Shown piece after piece: positions 36,719 to 45,420 of a stretch of DNA of 64,000 nucleotides (its first letter is position 1; each line of letters begins with the position of its first letter). Below the pieces are notes generated by a model. That model did not search any database. It worked only from the letters and a program-made list of their open reading frames with translations, and was not told where the DNA came from. The DNA is from an uncultured Lachnospiraceae bacterium (GTDB lineage: Bacteria > Bacillota > Clostridia > Lachnospirales > Lachnospiraceae): NCBI GenBank assembly GCA_947650155.1, contig CANSUS010000012.1:1-64000 (forward strand), given 5' to 3'. Made by a program: the position numbers and the translations under genes.

Positions 36719-38029
36719 TTACACCTCAAATTCTTCCTTCCACACCTGTCCTGAAGCAATAAATAATTCGCCAAAGCCTAAGTCCGTCAGTTCAACCATC
36801 ACTTTATGCTCCCCGTTCATACAGATCCGCATATGAATCCTTGTTGTTTTTTCAGGTCGCTCCAGAAGCCCGTCCATATGCAGCACCACCTCCTGTATCT
36901 GCGTCCCGTTTAACGGCGTGACCAGAACAGAAATTTCACTGCCGCTTTCCAGAATAAACTCACATTCTTTCTTTGCGTCAAACCAGTTGATCCCGGCATC
37001 CAAAAGAGCCAGGTAAGAATCTTCTCCCTGCCTTAACACCCGCATTCCGATATTGGATTTTAATTTATCATTTCCCAAAAACACATGTGTTTTTCCGATT
37101 TCACTGGGACTTATCTTTTCTAACCCGCTGTAACAGGCTCCTTTACTGTAGAGATTATTTCCCTGAAACACTCTTCTTTTTTTACAGAGCAGCTTCAGCG
37201 TTTCTTCCATCCAGTTTTCTTTAAAGCCTTCCCCGATCAGATAGACGGCAGATACAATATGATTTTTCAAAGTCTCTTCCGCAAGAAGGGAAAATCGGGC
37301 GTCCATTCCTGCCATGATCTGCTTTTTTCTTTCCTCTTCTTCAGGAAAGTCTTCCAGAATCATAGTCTCATGGGTCTGGCTTTCAATAAAAGTAACGACA
37401 GGGGTTGTCCTTCTATTACATTCCATACGGTATGTCTTCATAAACTTACCACAAAAATCATACAACAAAACCTGATACTTCCACAACTCTTTTGGCTGAA
37501 AAATCGTATAATAGTAAAAACTTTCCATGTGAGACTGAAAATAAATATTTTCTGTTTTCAATCCGATGCCTGCCACCGCCCGGTTTAACACATCTATCAT
37601 CTGACTGTCCAGATCGTCTACCGTAACGACAAACGCTTCTATCCTGTCGACCGGAGCAATGGTGGAAAAAAGCGACATCGTCCTTTTCATAAACAGTGCA
37701 AGCATGGCTGCCGGTTCAAAGGAATTTCCCTCTATTGTTACCGCTTCTTTTTCACGTGCCAGCAAAAGCAGATCCTCTACGAGAATCCCTTCCCCGTCCT
37801 CCGCTGCTTTGACCGCCTCTTTTCCGTAAAACCATTGATTGACATTCAGCCTTTTTGCAAGAACAGTGGGAATATTATAATTTTCCCCGCCCGCTACCGT
37901 TGAAATTGTTTCCGGCTCTGAAAAACCCAATGGACAAAAGCTGATCTGGGATACCGCATCTCCAAGGTCATATCCTACGACATACTTAGCATTATTCTTT
38001 TTACCGGCATTTTCCCTGTCCAAAATCAT
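36719..38029 (-). CDS. Hsp70/actin-fold protein (DUF5716-like)
   Basis: The 436-residue protein resembles an Hsp70-like ATPase lobe pair: phosphate-1-like VVGYDLGDAVSQISF (about 19), IPTVLAKRLNVNQWFYGKEA (about 52-71, like Hsp70's PS..a....ra.G..A), phosphate-2-like VLLYDFCGKFMKTY (about 188, degenerate against DxGGGT), and adenosine-like VYLIGEGFKENWMEETLKLL (about 258). ATG 38029 follows GGGAG. The weak phosphate-2 loop means ATP hydrolysis is uncertain. I believe it is the DUF5716 family, always seen beside DUF5717, but I could not check. Confidence 0.75.
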   Translation of the reverse strand: MILDRENAGKKNNAKYVVGYDLGDAVSQISFCPLGFSEPETISTVAGGENYNIPTVLAKRLNVNQWFYGKEAVKAAEDGEGILVEDLLLLAREKEAVTIEGNSFEPAAMLALFMKRTMSLFSTIAPVDRIEAFVVTVDDLDSQMIDVLNRAVAGIGLKTENIYFQSHMESFYYYTIFQPKELWKYQVLLYDFCGKFMKTYRMECNRRTTPVVTFIESQTHETMILEDFPEEEERKKQIMAGMDARFSLLAEETLKNHIVSAVYLIGEGFKENWMEETLKLLCKKRRVFQGNNLYSKGACYSGLEKISPSEIGKTHVFLGNDKLKSNIGMRVLRQGEDSYLALLDAGINWFDAKKECEFILESGSEISVLVTPLNGTQIQEVVLHMDGLLERPEKTTRIHMRICMNGEHKVMVELTDLGFGELFIASGQVWKEEFEV

Positions 38030-38068
38030 AGCTGCTCCCATCTGTCCGTAAGAGCGGACATTTTCTTT

Positions 38069-41000
38069 TTATTGTTGTAAAAAAAACAACTGGGAATTCT
38101 CATATTCCTGTAAAAAATATTCCTCTATCAATGCGTCAACCGTATCATAGTCCTGCAGCGTCTCACTGATCACCATATCATTAATAACGGAAAATTTTGT
38201 CTGCACACTCTCTTCCATAATATCGCTTTTCTGCAGGGAATTACTCTCTGTAAGCTGCTGCCTGCCATCCCGGTCTTCAATAATATAATATTGCAGATTC
38301 TCACCGAAAAAAAGCACAAATTCTTTTGCATATACTCCGCCAAAAATCTGATTCATTTCCTCCGTATGATATTCCGCCTTATCTTCTTCATCCTTCTCTA
38401 TCATATAATGAAGAAGTACTTTGGCATCAGGATGCGCCCTGTATTCAATTATAATCTTATCGCTAAACTGCTTTGCAGGAGGAAAAATATCCGCATATTC
38501 TTTAAAATACGAAAGCGCTGCTCCCTTTTCAATAAGCTCCTCCAGAAATTCTCTTAAGGCTTTCATTTCCAGTTCGGTAAAATATCTTTTTCTTCCGTTT
38601 TCGCCCTTGTTTTCCGCATAAAATTTGGTTACCGCAAGCTTGCATATGAAGGGAATCCTCTCCAGAAGCCCATATAATCTGACAATCTCTGTAAACAGAT
38701 AACTCTCCGGTATTTTGTCTTTTACAAAATAATCGTAAGATCCCTGTGCCAGAAATGCAAGTTCTATTTCCATTTTTCCGTTTTCGGATACATAATTTCT
38801 GAAAATCTCTTCCTTTTCTCCTATATAAGAACCGGTATACAGTATTTGTAAAAGAATCCGCTCTGAAAAATCAAACGTATCCAGTTCAAAAGCCTTTGCT
38901 GCCTTCCAGATATCTCTGAATTCCTTTGTCATTCCCTGAAAATTTTTCATCAGATGATTCAATAATGCTTCATTATATTTTCCATGACGAAAGGCATTCA
39001 TAACGGCGCTGCACATCAGTTCTTCGTCTGCATATTCCTCCCTTTCAAGCAGTCTGTCACATAAACGGACCAAAACCTTTGCATCCACTGTTTCCATTCC
39101 GTACAGGCGTATCCATTCATAGGCTTTTTCATAAAATCCCCTCATTACAAGGAACTGTATCATTCTGCCCCGTTCTTTTGGTGTAAACCAGTCCGGAAGC
39201 ACTGCTTCAAGGTAGGCATCCAGTTCCCGGATGCGGTCTGAATCATAATAAAACTGCACCAGTTTCAGACTGATTTCCCTTTTATACTCCTCCTCGATTT
39301 CCTCACTTTCCAGCAGCTGCAAAAAGAAAAATACATTTTCTTCCGTAATATTGACATAAGGATTGCTGCATTCACATACATAGGATGCATATCCGATCTG
39401 GCCGCTTACAAATGGCGCTATGATCTTTGCAAGTTTTCCCGGAATCAGAAACTTTTCCATCGTATATGCCACGCTCGCCTGATAACGATTCTGACTGCCG
39501 TCTTCAAAAAGCAGTGTGTAATTACTGTCAAATAGCGGCACCTGAGCCTTGCCGCCACAGACCGGATAGACTTTTTCTTTTTGGGATCTCACATGATAAA
39601 CGATTACCTGTCTGATATCCGCCCTCTTTATCTCTATCTGGTTTATAAATAACAGTCTGGCAAGCGCATCTGCCGTCTCCTCATTTATCATCTGCGGTGT
39701 CAGAAACTTCTTATATAAATAGGCAAGATTTCGGTTAATATGCTCTTTTAAAATCTGCTCTGTCACAAATTTTTCTATATTTGCTTCATAAGCTCTGTAA
39801 ACTTCCGGAAAATTTTCTCTGTTTTTATGTATATTCGCATACAAAAAAGCATTTCTTTCATAGTCCAGATCACTATGATAAGAAAAATACATGGCAACTA
39901 CTTTCGGAAGCGGCTTTTCGCTTGTTAAATCAACAGACATCATATAATATTCATAAAGCCTTGTCACACGAAGCTGTTTTTCAACCGCTTTTTCGTACCA
40001 CGGAAAGTATTTTTCTCCCGTTCGGGCGCCTTTAATAAGTACGGTACAGATCGCAAGCAAAGTTTCTTCATCAGGCCTTACTCTGTAGCATGCTTCCAAA
40101 AGGAAAAGCATACGCTCTTTATATTCTTTTGTTTTCTGCACAAGATACTGCACCTGGGTTACTGTTTCCATTGTCAGTACCTCGTTTTTTGCCATATAAT
40201 TCAACACCTGCAGTTCAAAAGCATCCATTTTCATAAGCAGGGCAGGATTTCCAATGACCAGCCATGCCGCCTCTGCGTAAATGATGGGACTGGTACAGCC
40301 ATAATGAAACTGTTCCTCCAGAAAAAGCCATTTCTTTTGCGCGCTTTTACTGTACTCTTCGGACAAATATAATAAAAGCCATGCAATCCTCCAGTTTCCG
40401 GCGTTTTCTCTATAGATCCCTTCTACTTCCTCCGCTACTTGGTTAACATAATTTTCTTCTCTGTTATATAACGTATTCAAATACAAAAAATAGCAGTATA
40501 GTACCGGTTCGGATACTGTACCTTCAAAATACGGGGCGATTCTGTCCAGAATCCATTTTGCCTCATTATACCGCTCTTTCGTAATCAGCAGTTGTGCCTG
40601 AAAGAGTCTGGATGCCATATCTTTGTCATCAAAAAGAAGCAGTTCTTCTACCAGTTTCTGGGTTTCATTCAGCCAGAAACCCGTACCTATTTTTTTCAAT
40701 CGCAGCTGCTGATAGTATTTCATCATCTGACATACGGTCTGTTTTCTGTATGAGTCTCTTTTCTTTTTCATTCTGCCATTCTCATTTTGAACAACCGTCA
40801 CATCCACTGCAATGTCTTCATATGCACTGTGAATCAATATCCTGCCAAAATTCCTGCCGGCATGAAGCTTTCCTGCGTCAATATAGTATGGTAAATGACA
40901 AGCGTTTCCGAGAAAATCATCATCGCTCAGTTTTTCTTTTTCTACAGAAAGGAAATCTCCGACGGTCTCAACTGTTAAAAAGGTATACCCCCATCCGTTC

Positions 41001-41650
41001 TTCGTAATCGACAGTAATTCTTCTCTGACGCCCTCAGGATTTTCAATATTAATTTCCGTTTTCTCAATCAGATAGTCTATTTTCTGCTTCTTATTGATTA
41101 CAAGCAAAAATTCTTCCAGATTCTGTCCGTTTCCTTTATATTTTGAAAGCCCCTCGTATACTTTCAAAAACTGTCTGTCATTCCCCGTAAGTATCTGTTT
41201 AAAGCAGGGAGAATAAAAAAGATTCCGTGCTTCTTCCATATTCGTCTTTGCCAGATTGGCAAAATGAAAAAGATTTTTAATTCCTCCGAGTGAAGACTCT
41301 AACACCCTGTGGGCAACTGTCACTACATAAGGCAGATAGTACTCTCCCTGATTGGATATCACATAAAATTCTCCCTTTTTCACATCTCCTTCCTCCATCC
41401 CGTCTGAATGAAACCGATATTGTATCTGTTCTTCATTCCCGCAAAATTCCGGAGTCAGACATTCCATTCTCCTGTCTGAAGTCGTAATATGCCCTTTGGT
41501 AAGTTTACCCGGAAAACCATATACCGTGAAATCTCCTTCCACAATCTCACCTTTTTCAATTGTAAGCTCTAACCGCGGGCATGAAAAATCCAAAGAGCCT
41601 CTTTCATAGTCAAACTCTTCGTTCAATAGACGTTCCACTGTCTGATTCAC
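38069..41650 (-). CDS. giant helical-repeat protein (DUF5717-like), head of a four-gene cassette
   Basis: The 1193-residue cytoplasmic protein starts at GTG 41650 with GAGGTGG upstream. An N-terminal beta-rich domain (about 1-130: LELTIEKGEIVEGDFTVYGF, then YYLPYVVTVAHR) is followed by a linker and a very long alpha-helical solenoid (about 190-1000) with TPR-like helix pairs, then a C-terminal domain. No signal peptide or membrane segment. I recognise the pattern of DUF5717, common in Lachnospiraceae. It is transcribed from its own promoter, followed by the Hsp70-like, TPR-like and coiled-coil membrane genes with 14-64 nt gaps. The function is undescribed as far as I know. Confidence 0.82.
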   Translation of the reverse strand: MNQTVERLLNEEFDYERGSLDFSCPRLELTIEKGEIVEGDFTVYGFPGKLTKGHITTSDRRMECLTPEFCGNEEQIQYRFHSDGMEEGDVKKGEFYVISNQGEYYLPYVVTVAHRVLESSLGGIKNLFHFANLAKTNMEEARNLFYSPCFKQILTGNDRQFLKVYEGLSKYKGNGQNLEEFLLVINKKQKIDYLIEKTEINIENPEGVREELLSITKNGWGYTFLTVETVGDFLSVEKEKLSDDDFLGNACHLPYYIDAGKLHAGRNFGRILIHSAYEDIAVDVTVVQNENGRMKKKRDSYRKQTVCQMMKYYQQLRLKKIGTGFWLNETQKLVEELLLFDDKDMASRLFQAQLLITKERYNEAKWILDRIAPYFEGTVSEPVLYCYFLYLNTLYNREENYVNQVAEEVEGIYRENAGNWRIAWLLLYLSEEYSKSAQKKWLFLEEQFHYGCTSPIIYAEAAWLVIGNPALLMKMDAFELQVLNYMAKNEVLTMETVTQVQYLVQKTKEYKERMLFLLEACYRVRPDEETLLAICTVLIKGARTGEKYFPWYEKAVEKQLRVTRLYEYYMMSVDLTSEKPLPKVVAMYFSYHSDLDYERNAFLYANIHKNRENFPEVYRAYEANIEKFVTEQILKEHINRNLAYLYKKFLTPQMINEETADALARLLFINQIEIKRADIRQVIVYHVRSQKEKVYPVCGGKAQVPLFDSNYTLLFEDGSQNRYQASVAYTMEKFLIPGKLAKIIAPFVSGQIGYASYVCECSNPYVNITEENVFFFLQLLESEEIEEEYKREISLKLVQFYYDSDRIRELDAYLEAVLPDWFTPKERGRMIQFLVMRGFYEKAYEWIRLYGMETVDAKVLVRLCDRLLEREEYADEELMCSAVMNAFRHGKYNEALLNHLMKNFQGMTKEFRDIWKAAKAFELDTFDFSERILLQILYTGSYIGEKEEIFRNYVSENGKMEIELAFLAQGSYDYFVKDKIPESYLFTEIVRLYGLLERIPFICKLAVTKFYAENKGENGRKRYFTELEMKALREFLEELIEKGAALSYFKEYADIFPPAKQFSDKIIIEYRAHPDAKVLLHYMIEKDEEDKAEYHTEEMNQIFGGVYAKEFVLFFGENLQYYIIEDRDGRQQLTESNSLQKSDIMEESVQTKFSVINDMVISETLQDYDTVDALIEEYFLQEYENSQLFFLQQ

Positions 41651-41698
41651 ATACCCACCTCTTTTCTAATTTATTTTCTGAATTTCGCAATTAAATTG

Positions 41699-41728
41699 AT
41701 TATACCATTAACAATCTTCTTTGTGCAA
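41699..41728 (-). promoter_or_regulatory. promoter of the DUF5717-like cassette
   Basis: On the minus strand, TTGCAC (41723-41728) and TATAAT (41699-41704) are separated by 18 nt, about 50 nt upstream of the GTG start. Confidence 0.5.
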
Positions 41729-41745
41729 TAAATGTAAATCAGCTA

Positions 41746-41800
41746 TTGACTTTTTTTCAAAATATCGTATTATTGTATTAAGCAAGTGATACAATAATAC
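41746..41800 (+). promoter_or_regulatory. ytrA-type promoter with perfect 12-10-12 operator
   Basis: TTGACT (41746-41751) and TATTAT (41768-41773) are separated by 16 nt. A perfect inverted repeat, GTATTATTGTAT (41767-41778) and ATACAATAATAC (41789-41800), covers the -10 box and start region. This is where a GntR/YtrA dimer would bind to repress its own operon. Confidence 0.8.
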
Positions 41801-41817
41801 AAGAAAGGAAAAATATT

Positions 41818-42192
41818 ATGGCATGGGCTTTAGATTCTGACAGACCAATTTATGCGCAGCTTGTAGAAAAACTTCAAATGCAGATTGTTTCCGGTTTTTA
41901 TCATCCAGGCGACAAACTCCCCAGCGTACGTGAACTTGCGCAGGAAGCAAGTGTGAATCCAAATACAATGCAAAAAGCATTTTCAGAATTGGAAAAAAGC
42001 GGATTGATTATTACGATGCGGACCAGCGGACGCTCAGTAACGGAGGATGTTGATATGATTAAGGGGATTCAGTTAGAACTTGCAAAGGAAAACATAAAAG
42101 AATTTTTAGAAAACATGAAGCAGTTAGGTTACACCGAAGAAGAAATCGTTACACTGATCAAAGAAATGACGAAGGAGGATATAAAAGAATGA
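41818..42192 (+). CDS. GntR-family regulator, YtrA subfamily
   Basis: The 124-residue protein has an N-terminal winged helix (about 8-75: GDKLPSVRELAQEASVNPNT, then MQKAFSELEKSGLI) and only a short helical tail for dimerisation, which is the YtrA layout. It likely represses its own promoter through the adjacent 12-10-12 palindrome and controls the ABC transporter genes that overlap it (ATGA at 42189). Confidence 0.93.
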   Translation: MAWALDSDRPIYAQLVEKLQMQIVSGFYHPGDKLPSVRELAQEASVNPNTMQKAFSELEKSGLIITMRTSGRSVTEDVDMIKGIQLELAKENIKEFLENMKQLGYTEEEIVTLIKEMTKEDIKE

Positions 42193-42890
42193 GTTCACTG
42201 GTAGAAATCAGAGAATTGACAAAGGCATATCATGCAAGAGCCGTTGCCATTAATTGTCTGAATTTAAACATAGAACGGGGAAAGATCATTGGTCTGCTCG
42301 GTCCAAACGGCAGTGGGAAGACCACACTGATCAAAATGATGAATGGTCTGCTTACCCCGACTCACGGACAGATATTGATAAACGGATATGAACCGGGCAT
42401 TCAGACAAAAGCCGTTATTTCGTATCTGCCCGAACGCACCTATCTTTCAAACAATATGAAAGTATATGAACTGGTTGACCTTTTCTGCGACTTTTATGCA
42501 GATTTTTCCAAAGAAAAAGCATACAATATGCTTTCTTCTTTAAACATTGAATCCAGTGCGAGGCTAAAGACTTTGTCTAAAGGCACAAAGGAAAAAGTAC
42601 AGTTGATTCTCGTTATGAGCAGATCCGCCGATCTTTATATTTTAGATGAGCCGATTGCCGGTGTTGATCCTGCCGCAAGAGATTATATCTTAAAAACCAT
42701 CCTTACCAACTATAATGAAAATGCCTCGATTCTGCTTTCCACGCATTTGATTTCTGACATTGAAAATATATTGGACGAAGTCATATTTTTACGTTACGGA
42801 CAGCTGCTTATGCATACTTCCGTAGACGATATCCGCGAAAATACAGGAAAATCAGTAGATACTTATTTCAGGGAGGTATTTGCATGTTAG
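42189..42890 (+). CDS. ABC transporter ATP-binding protein of the YtrA operon
   Basis: The 233-residue ATPase has Walker A GPNGSGKTT (about 38), Walker B DLYILDEPIAGVDP and H-loop LLSTHL. The signature is altered to LSKGTKEKVQL where LSGGQ is usual, which is common in bacitracin/YtrB-like ATPases. It overlaps the regulator start-stop by 4 nt and the permease by 7 nt. It probably exports or senses cell-wall-active peptides. Confidence 0.92.
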   Translation: MSSLVEIRELTKAYHARAVAINCLNLNIERGKIIGLLGPNGSGKTTLIKMMNGLLTPTHGQILINGYEPGIQTKAVISYLPERTYLSNNMKVYELVDLFCDFYADFSKEKAYNMLSSLNIESSARLKTLSKGTKEKVQLILVMSRSADLYILDEPIAGVDPAARDYILKTILTNYNENASILLSTHLISDIENILDEVIFLRYGQLLMHTSVDDIRENTGKSVDTYFREVFAC

Positions 42891-43720
42891 GAAAGTTAAT
42901 CAAACATGAATGGCGCTCGGTCTGGAAAATTCCGGGATCTGTCAACCTATTTTTATTACTCTATACTCTGGCAGGAATCATCTCTTTTCATTCCCCTATA
43001 TGGGAAAGTGACAATAAGATCATTGAGGCGCTCCTGATTTTTGCCAGCAGCTTTTATTTTATCATGATTACGTTAATCAGTTTTATCGTGATGATTTACC
43101 TGACAGTACGTTTTTATAAGAATCTCTATACTGACGAAGGTTATTTAATGCACACTCTCCCGGTCAGCCAAAAGGAATTGATCCTTTCCAAACTGCTTGT
43201 TGCTTTTATTTGGACTTTGATCACCGGAATTGTAATCATTGTCAGCGTTGCATCTGTAATGATAACCGCCGTCTCGATAGGAAATAACGGGATCAGCGTT
43301 GCCCAGATGTGGGATGCCTTTATGCAGATGATTAACGTACAATTTCTGGAATGGTTCAGGGAACTTTTCGGCATCAGTTTTTTTCACGGCATTATGCTTT
43401 TCCTTGCGTTCAGTATTATAAGCATCCTGTATGGTATCCTTATGATCTATGCCTCGATTTCTTTGGGACAGTTAATGCAAAAACACAAAATACTGGGATC
43501 TGTTTTGGGATATATTGGTATTCACACAGTCCTGCAGCTTATAAATACCCTTACGCTTACTCCCTTAATGCTGAATATGAGCAATGATGCGACTGTGACT
43601 GAAGTCTTTCACAGTTTCATCCCCTATTGCTATTTTTCGCTTGGTGAAAGCATCATCTTCTGTATTGTATTCTTCTTTCTGACGGAATATCTGATGAAGA
43701 AAAAACTGAACTTAGATTAA
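42884..43720 (+). CDS. ABC-2-type permease of the YtrA operon
   Basis: The 278-residue membrane protein begins MLGKLIKHEWRSVWKIPG, typical of ABC-2 permeases. It has six hydrophobic segments (about 20-38, 52-75, 105-130, 165-190, 200-225, 245-270). It overlaps the ATPase gene and completes the GntR-ATPase-permease operon. The substrate is unknown. Confidence 0.88.
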   Translation: MLGKLIKHEWRSVWKIPGSVNLFLLLYTLAGIISFHSPIWESDNKIIEALLIFASSFYFIMITLISFIVMIYLTVRFYKNLYTDEGYLMHTLPVSQKELILSKLLVAFIWTLITGIVIIVSVASVMITAVSIGNNGISVAQMWDAFMQMINVQFLEWFRELFGISFFHGIMLFLAFSIISILYGILMIYASISLGQLMQKHKILGSVLGYIGIHTVLQLINTLTLTPLMLNMSNDATVTEVFHSFIPYCYFSLGESIIFCIVFFFLTEYLMKKKLNLD

Positions 43721-43724
43721 AAAA

Positions 43725-43755
43725 GGTACGCCTGGATTTTATAATCCGGCGTACC
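43725..43755. terminator. bidirectional terminator
   Basis: GGTACGCCtGGATT pairs with AATCCgGCGTACC, flanked by A-rich sequence on the left and CTTTTTTATT on the right. It serves both the rightward ABC operon and the leftward GGDEF gene that ends at 43769. Confidence 0.85.
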
Positions 43756-43768
43756 CTTTTTTATTCCT

Positions 43769-45406
43769 TTATTTTAAGTTTCCCTCTTTCATTGCAAACT
43801 TCATCTGATACATGTTGGCATCGGCACGGCTTCTTGTATCGCTCAGTTCCCTGTCCAGCTCTTTATCATAAATCGCATACCCATACGCTATATGCACTTC
43901 ATACTCCCGGTTTTGTCTGTTTGCCTCTTCCACTTTTTTATCCAATTCTTTTAAGGCCTTCTCGCAGCGGGGAAGATTATCTTCGTTGACAATCACGCAA
44001 AATTCATCTCCGCCGATCCTGCAGCATGTACCAATATTTTCAAACGCTTCGGAAATAATTTTCGCACACAGTATAATGTAGCTGTCGCCTGCTTCATGCC
44101 CGTATACGTCGTTACATTTTTTGAGATCGTTTAAATCAAACATAACGATGACGCAGGAACTTTTTTTCACGTCCACGCCTTCCATAAACTCTTCATATGC
44201 CGTACGGTTATACAAACCGGTCAGCTGATCATGATATGCCATTTCTTCGTAATGCTTTGCCTGTTTTGCCTTTTTCCACATCCCATAAGTCTGCTTCACT
44301 GCAAAAATGCCGCAAACCACTAACCAGATCAGAAATACCACTGCCGCTGCCATCCTGGTAGCGCCTCCAATACTGATATAATAAAAAATAATATCCGCAA
44401 GTCCTGCCACTACACAGGACACCAGCCCAAACAGCGTGACTTTCATTCTGTTGCTGAAACCAATCGTCACAATTTCTTTTATCACACGATACAACAGATT
44501 TAAAAGGACTGCTACAATCATAAGATGCGTTGAAAGAAGCGTTTCCCTCAAGTCTTTTACATTCAGGATCTGCAGAAGAACCGTACCCGTACTCTGTAAA
44601 AAACTGCATGTTAGTAAAATTTTCCAGCTGATATGTTCCTTATCATTGAATTGTTCCCTCACATACAGGATAAAGGACATTGGCAGAATCATCAGCGAAA
44701 TAAAAGAAACATAACTGCAAACCAGAGAGCCCGAAAGAATCATCTTCGTGGCCCGCCGCTCATTTAACATCCAGACAGCTAAAAAAACCGCAAACATTCC
44801 CAGATAAAAAAGATCACTGACCTGTCTCAATTTAACATATGCATAAATTCCGATCGCAACTAATACGATACCGACCGCAAAAATTGCAAAACCGATGATA
44901 TAAGCCACAAAATCATCATGAATGATCCCGATACAGATTGCTGATTTATCTCCAATGTAGATGTTGATCGGACTTTGGACACTGTCCTCATACGGCGAAG
45001 TGACATACATAACCGCCTCTTTTCCCATATCTTCTTCCATCAGGCCGATAAAGTTCCAGCGGATTCCCGGCGTCTTGCCAAATGCATTTCTTCCTTTTTC
45101 ATGCTGCAGCCGGTAAACTTCTTTGTCCTCAATCCACACACTCAGATTCTGATGATGAGAAAAAACTGCGATATACTGCCCCGTATACTCTTCCTGCGCA
45201 ATCGGCACATGATATACAAAAGTATCCTCCAAACATCCCTCTTCACCGGCCGGAATCAACTCACAGCTATAATCCGTAACCTCTGCATAACTTTTCTCCG
45301 TCCCGTGTGTATTGATTTCAGTGGAAAACGTATGACCAATATAAATCAGCAAACTGAAGCACACGATTAAAGTCATTATAAATTCAAAAGAAATTTTTTT
45401 CTTCAT
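43769..45406 (-). CDS. membrane diguanylate cyclase (GGDEF), copy 1
   Basis: The 545-residue protein has an N-terminal membrane segment (about 8-26), an extracytoplasmic domain (about 30-170), about seven membrane segments (about 175-390; 7TMR-DISM-like layout) and a GGDEF domain (about 395-545) with YHDQLTGLYNRTAYEE and an intact RIGGDEF active site. It should make cyclic di-GMP. The usual inhibitory RxxD site just before the active loop is not present (ENIGTCC instead). It is the second of two tandem paralogues, 14 nt after the other. Confidence 0.92.
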   Translation of the reverse strand: MKKKISFEFIMTLIVCFSLLIYIGHTFSTEINTHGTEKSYAEVTDYSCELIPAGEEGCLEDTFVYHVPIAQEEYTGQYIAVFSHHQNLSVWIEDKEVYRLQHEKGRNAFGKTPGIRWNFIGLMEEDMGKEAVMYVTSPYEDSVQSPINIYIGDKSAICIGIIHDDFVAYIIGFAIFAVGIVLVAIGIYAYVKLRQVSDLFYLGMFAVFLAVWMLNERRATKMILSGSLVCSYVSFISLMILPMSFILYVREQFNDKEHISWKILLTCSFLQSTGTVLLQILNVKDLRETLLSTHLMIVAVLLNLLYRVIKEIVTIGFSNRMKVTLFGLVSCVVAGLADIIFYYISIGGATRMAAAVVFLIWLVVCGIFAVKQTYGMWKKAKQAKHYEEMAYHDQLTGLYNRTAYEEFMEGVDVKKSSCVIVMFDLNDLKKCNDVYGHEAGDSYIILCAKIISEAFENIGTCCRIGGDEFCVIVNEDNLPRCEKALKELDKKVEEANRQNREYEVHIAYGYAIYDKELDRELSDTRSRADANMYQMKFAMKEGNLK

Positions 45407-45420
45407 ACTTTACTCCTGTT

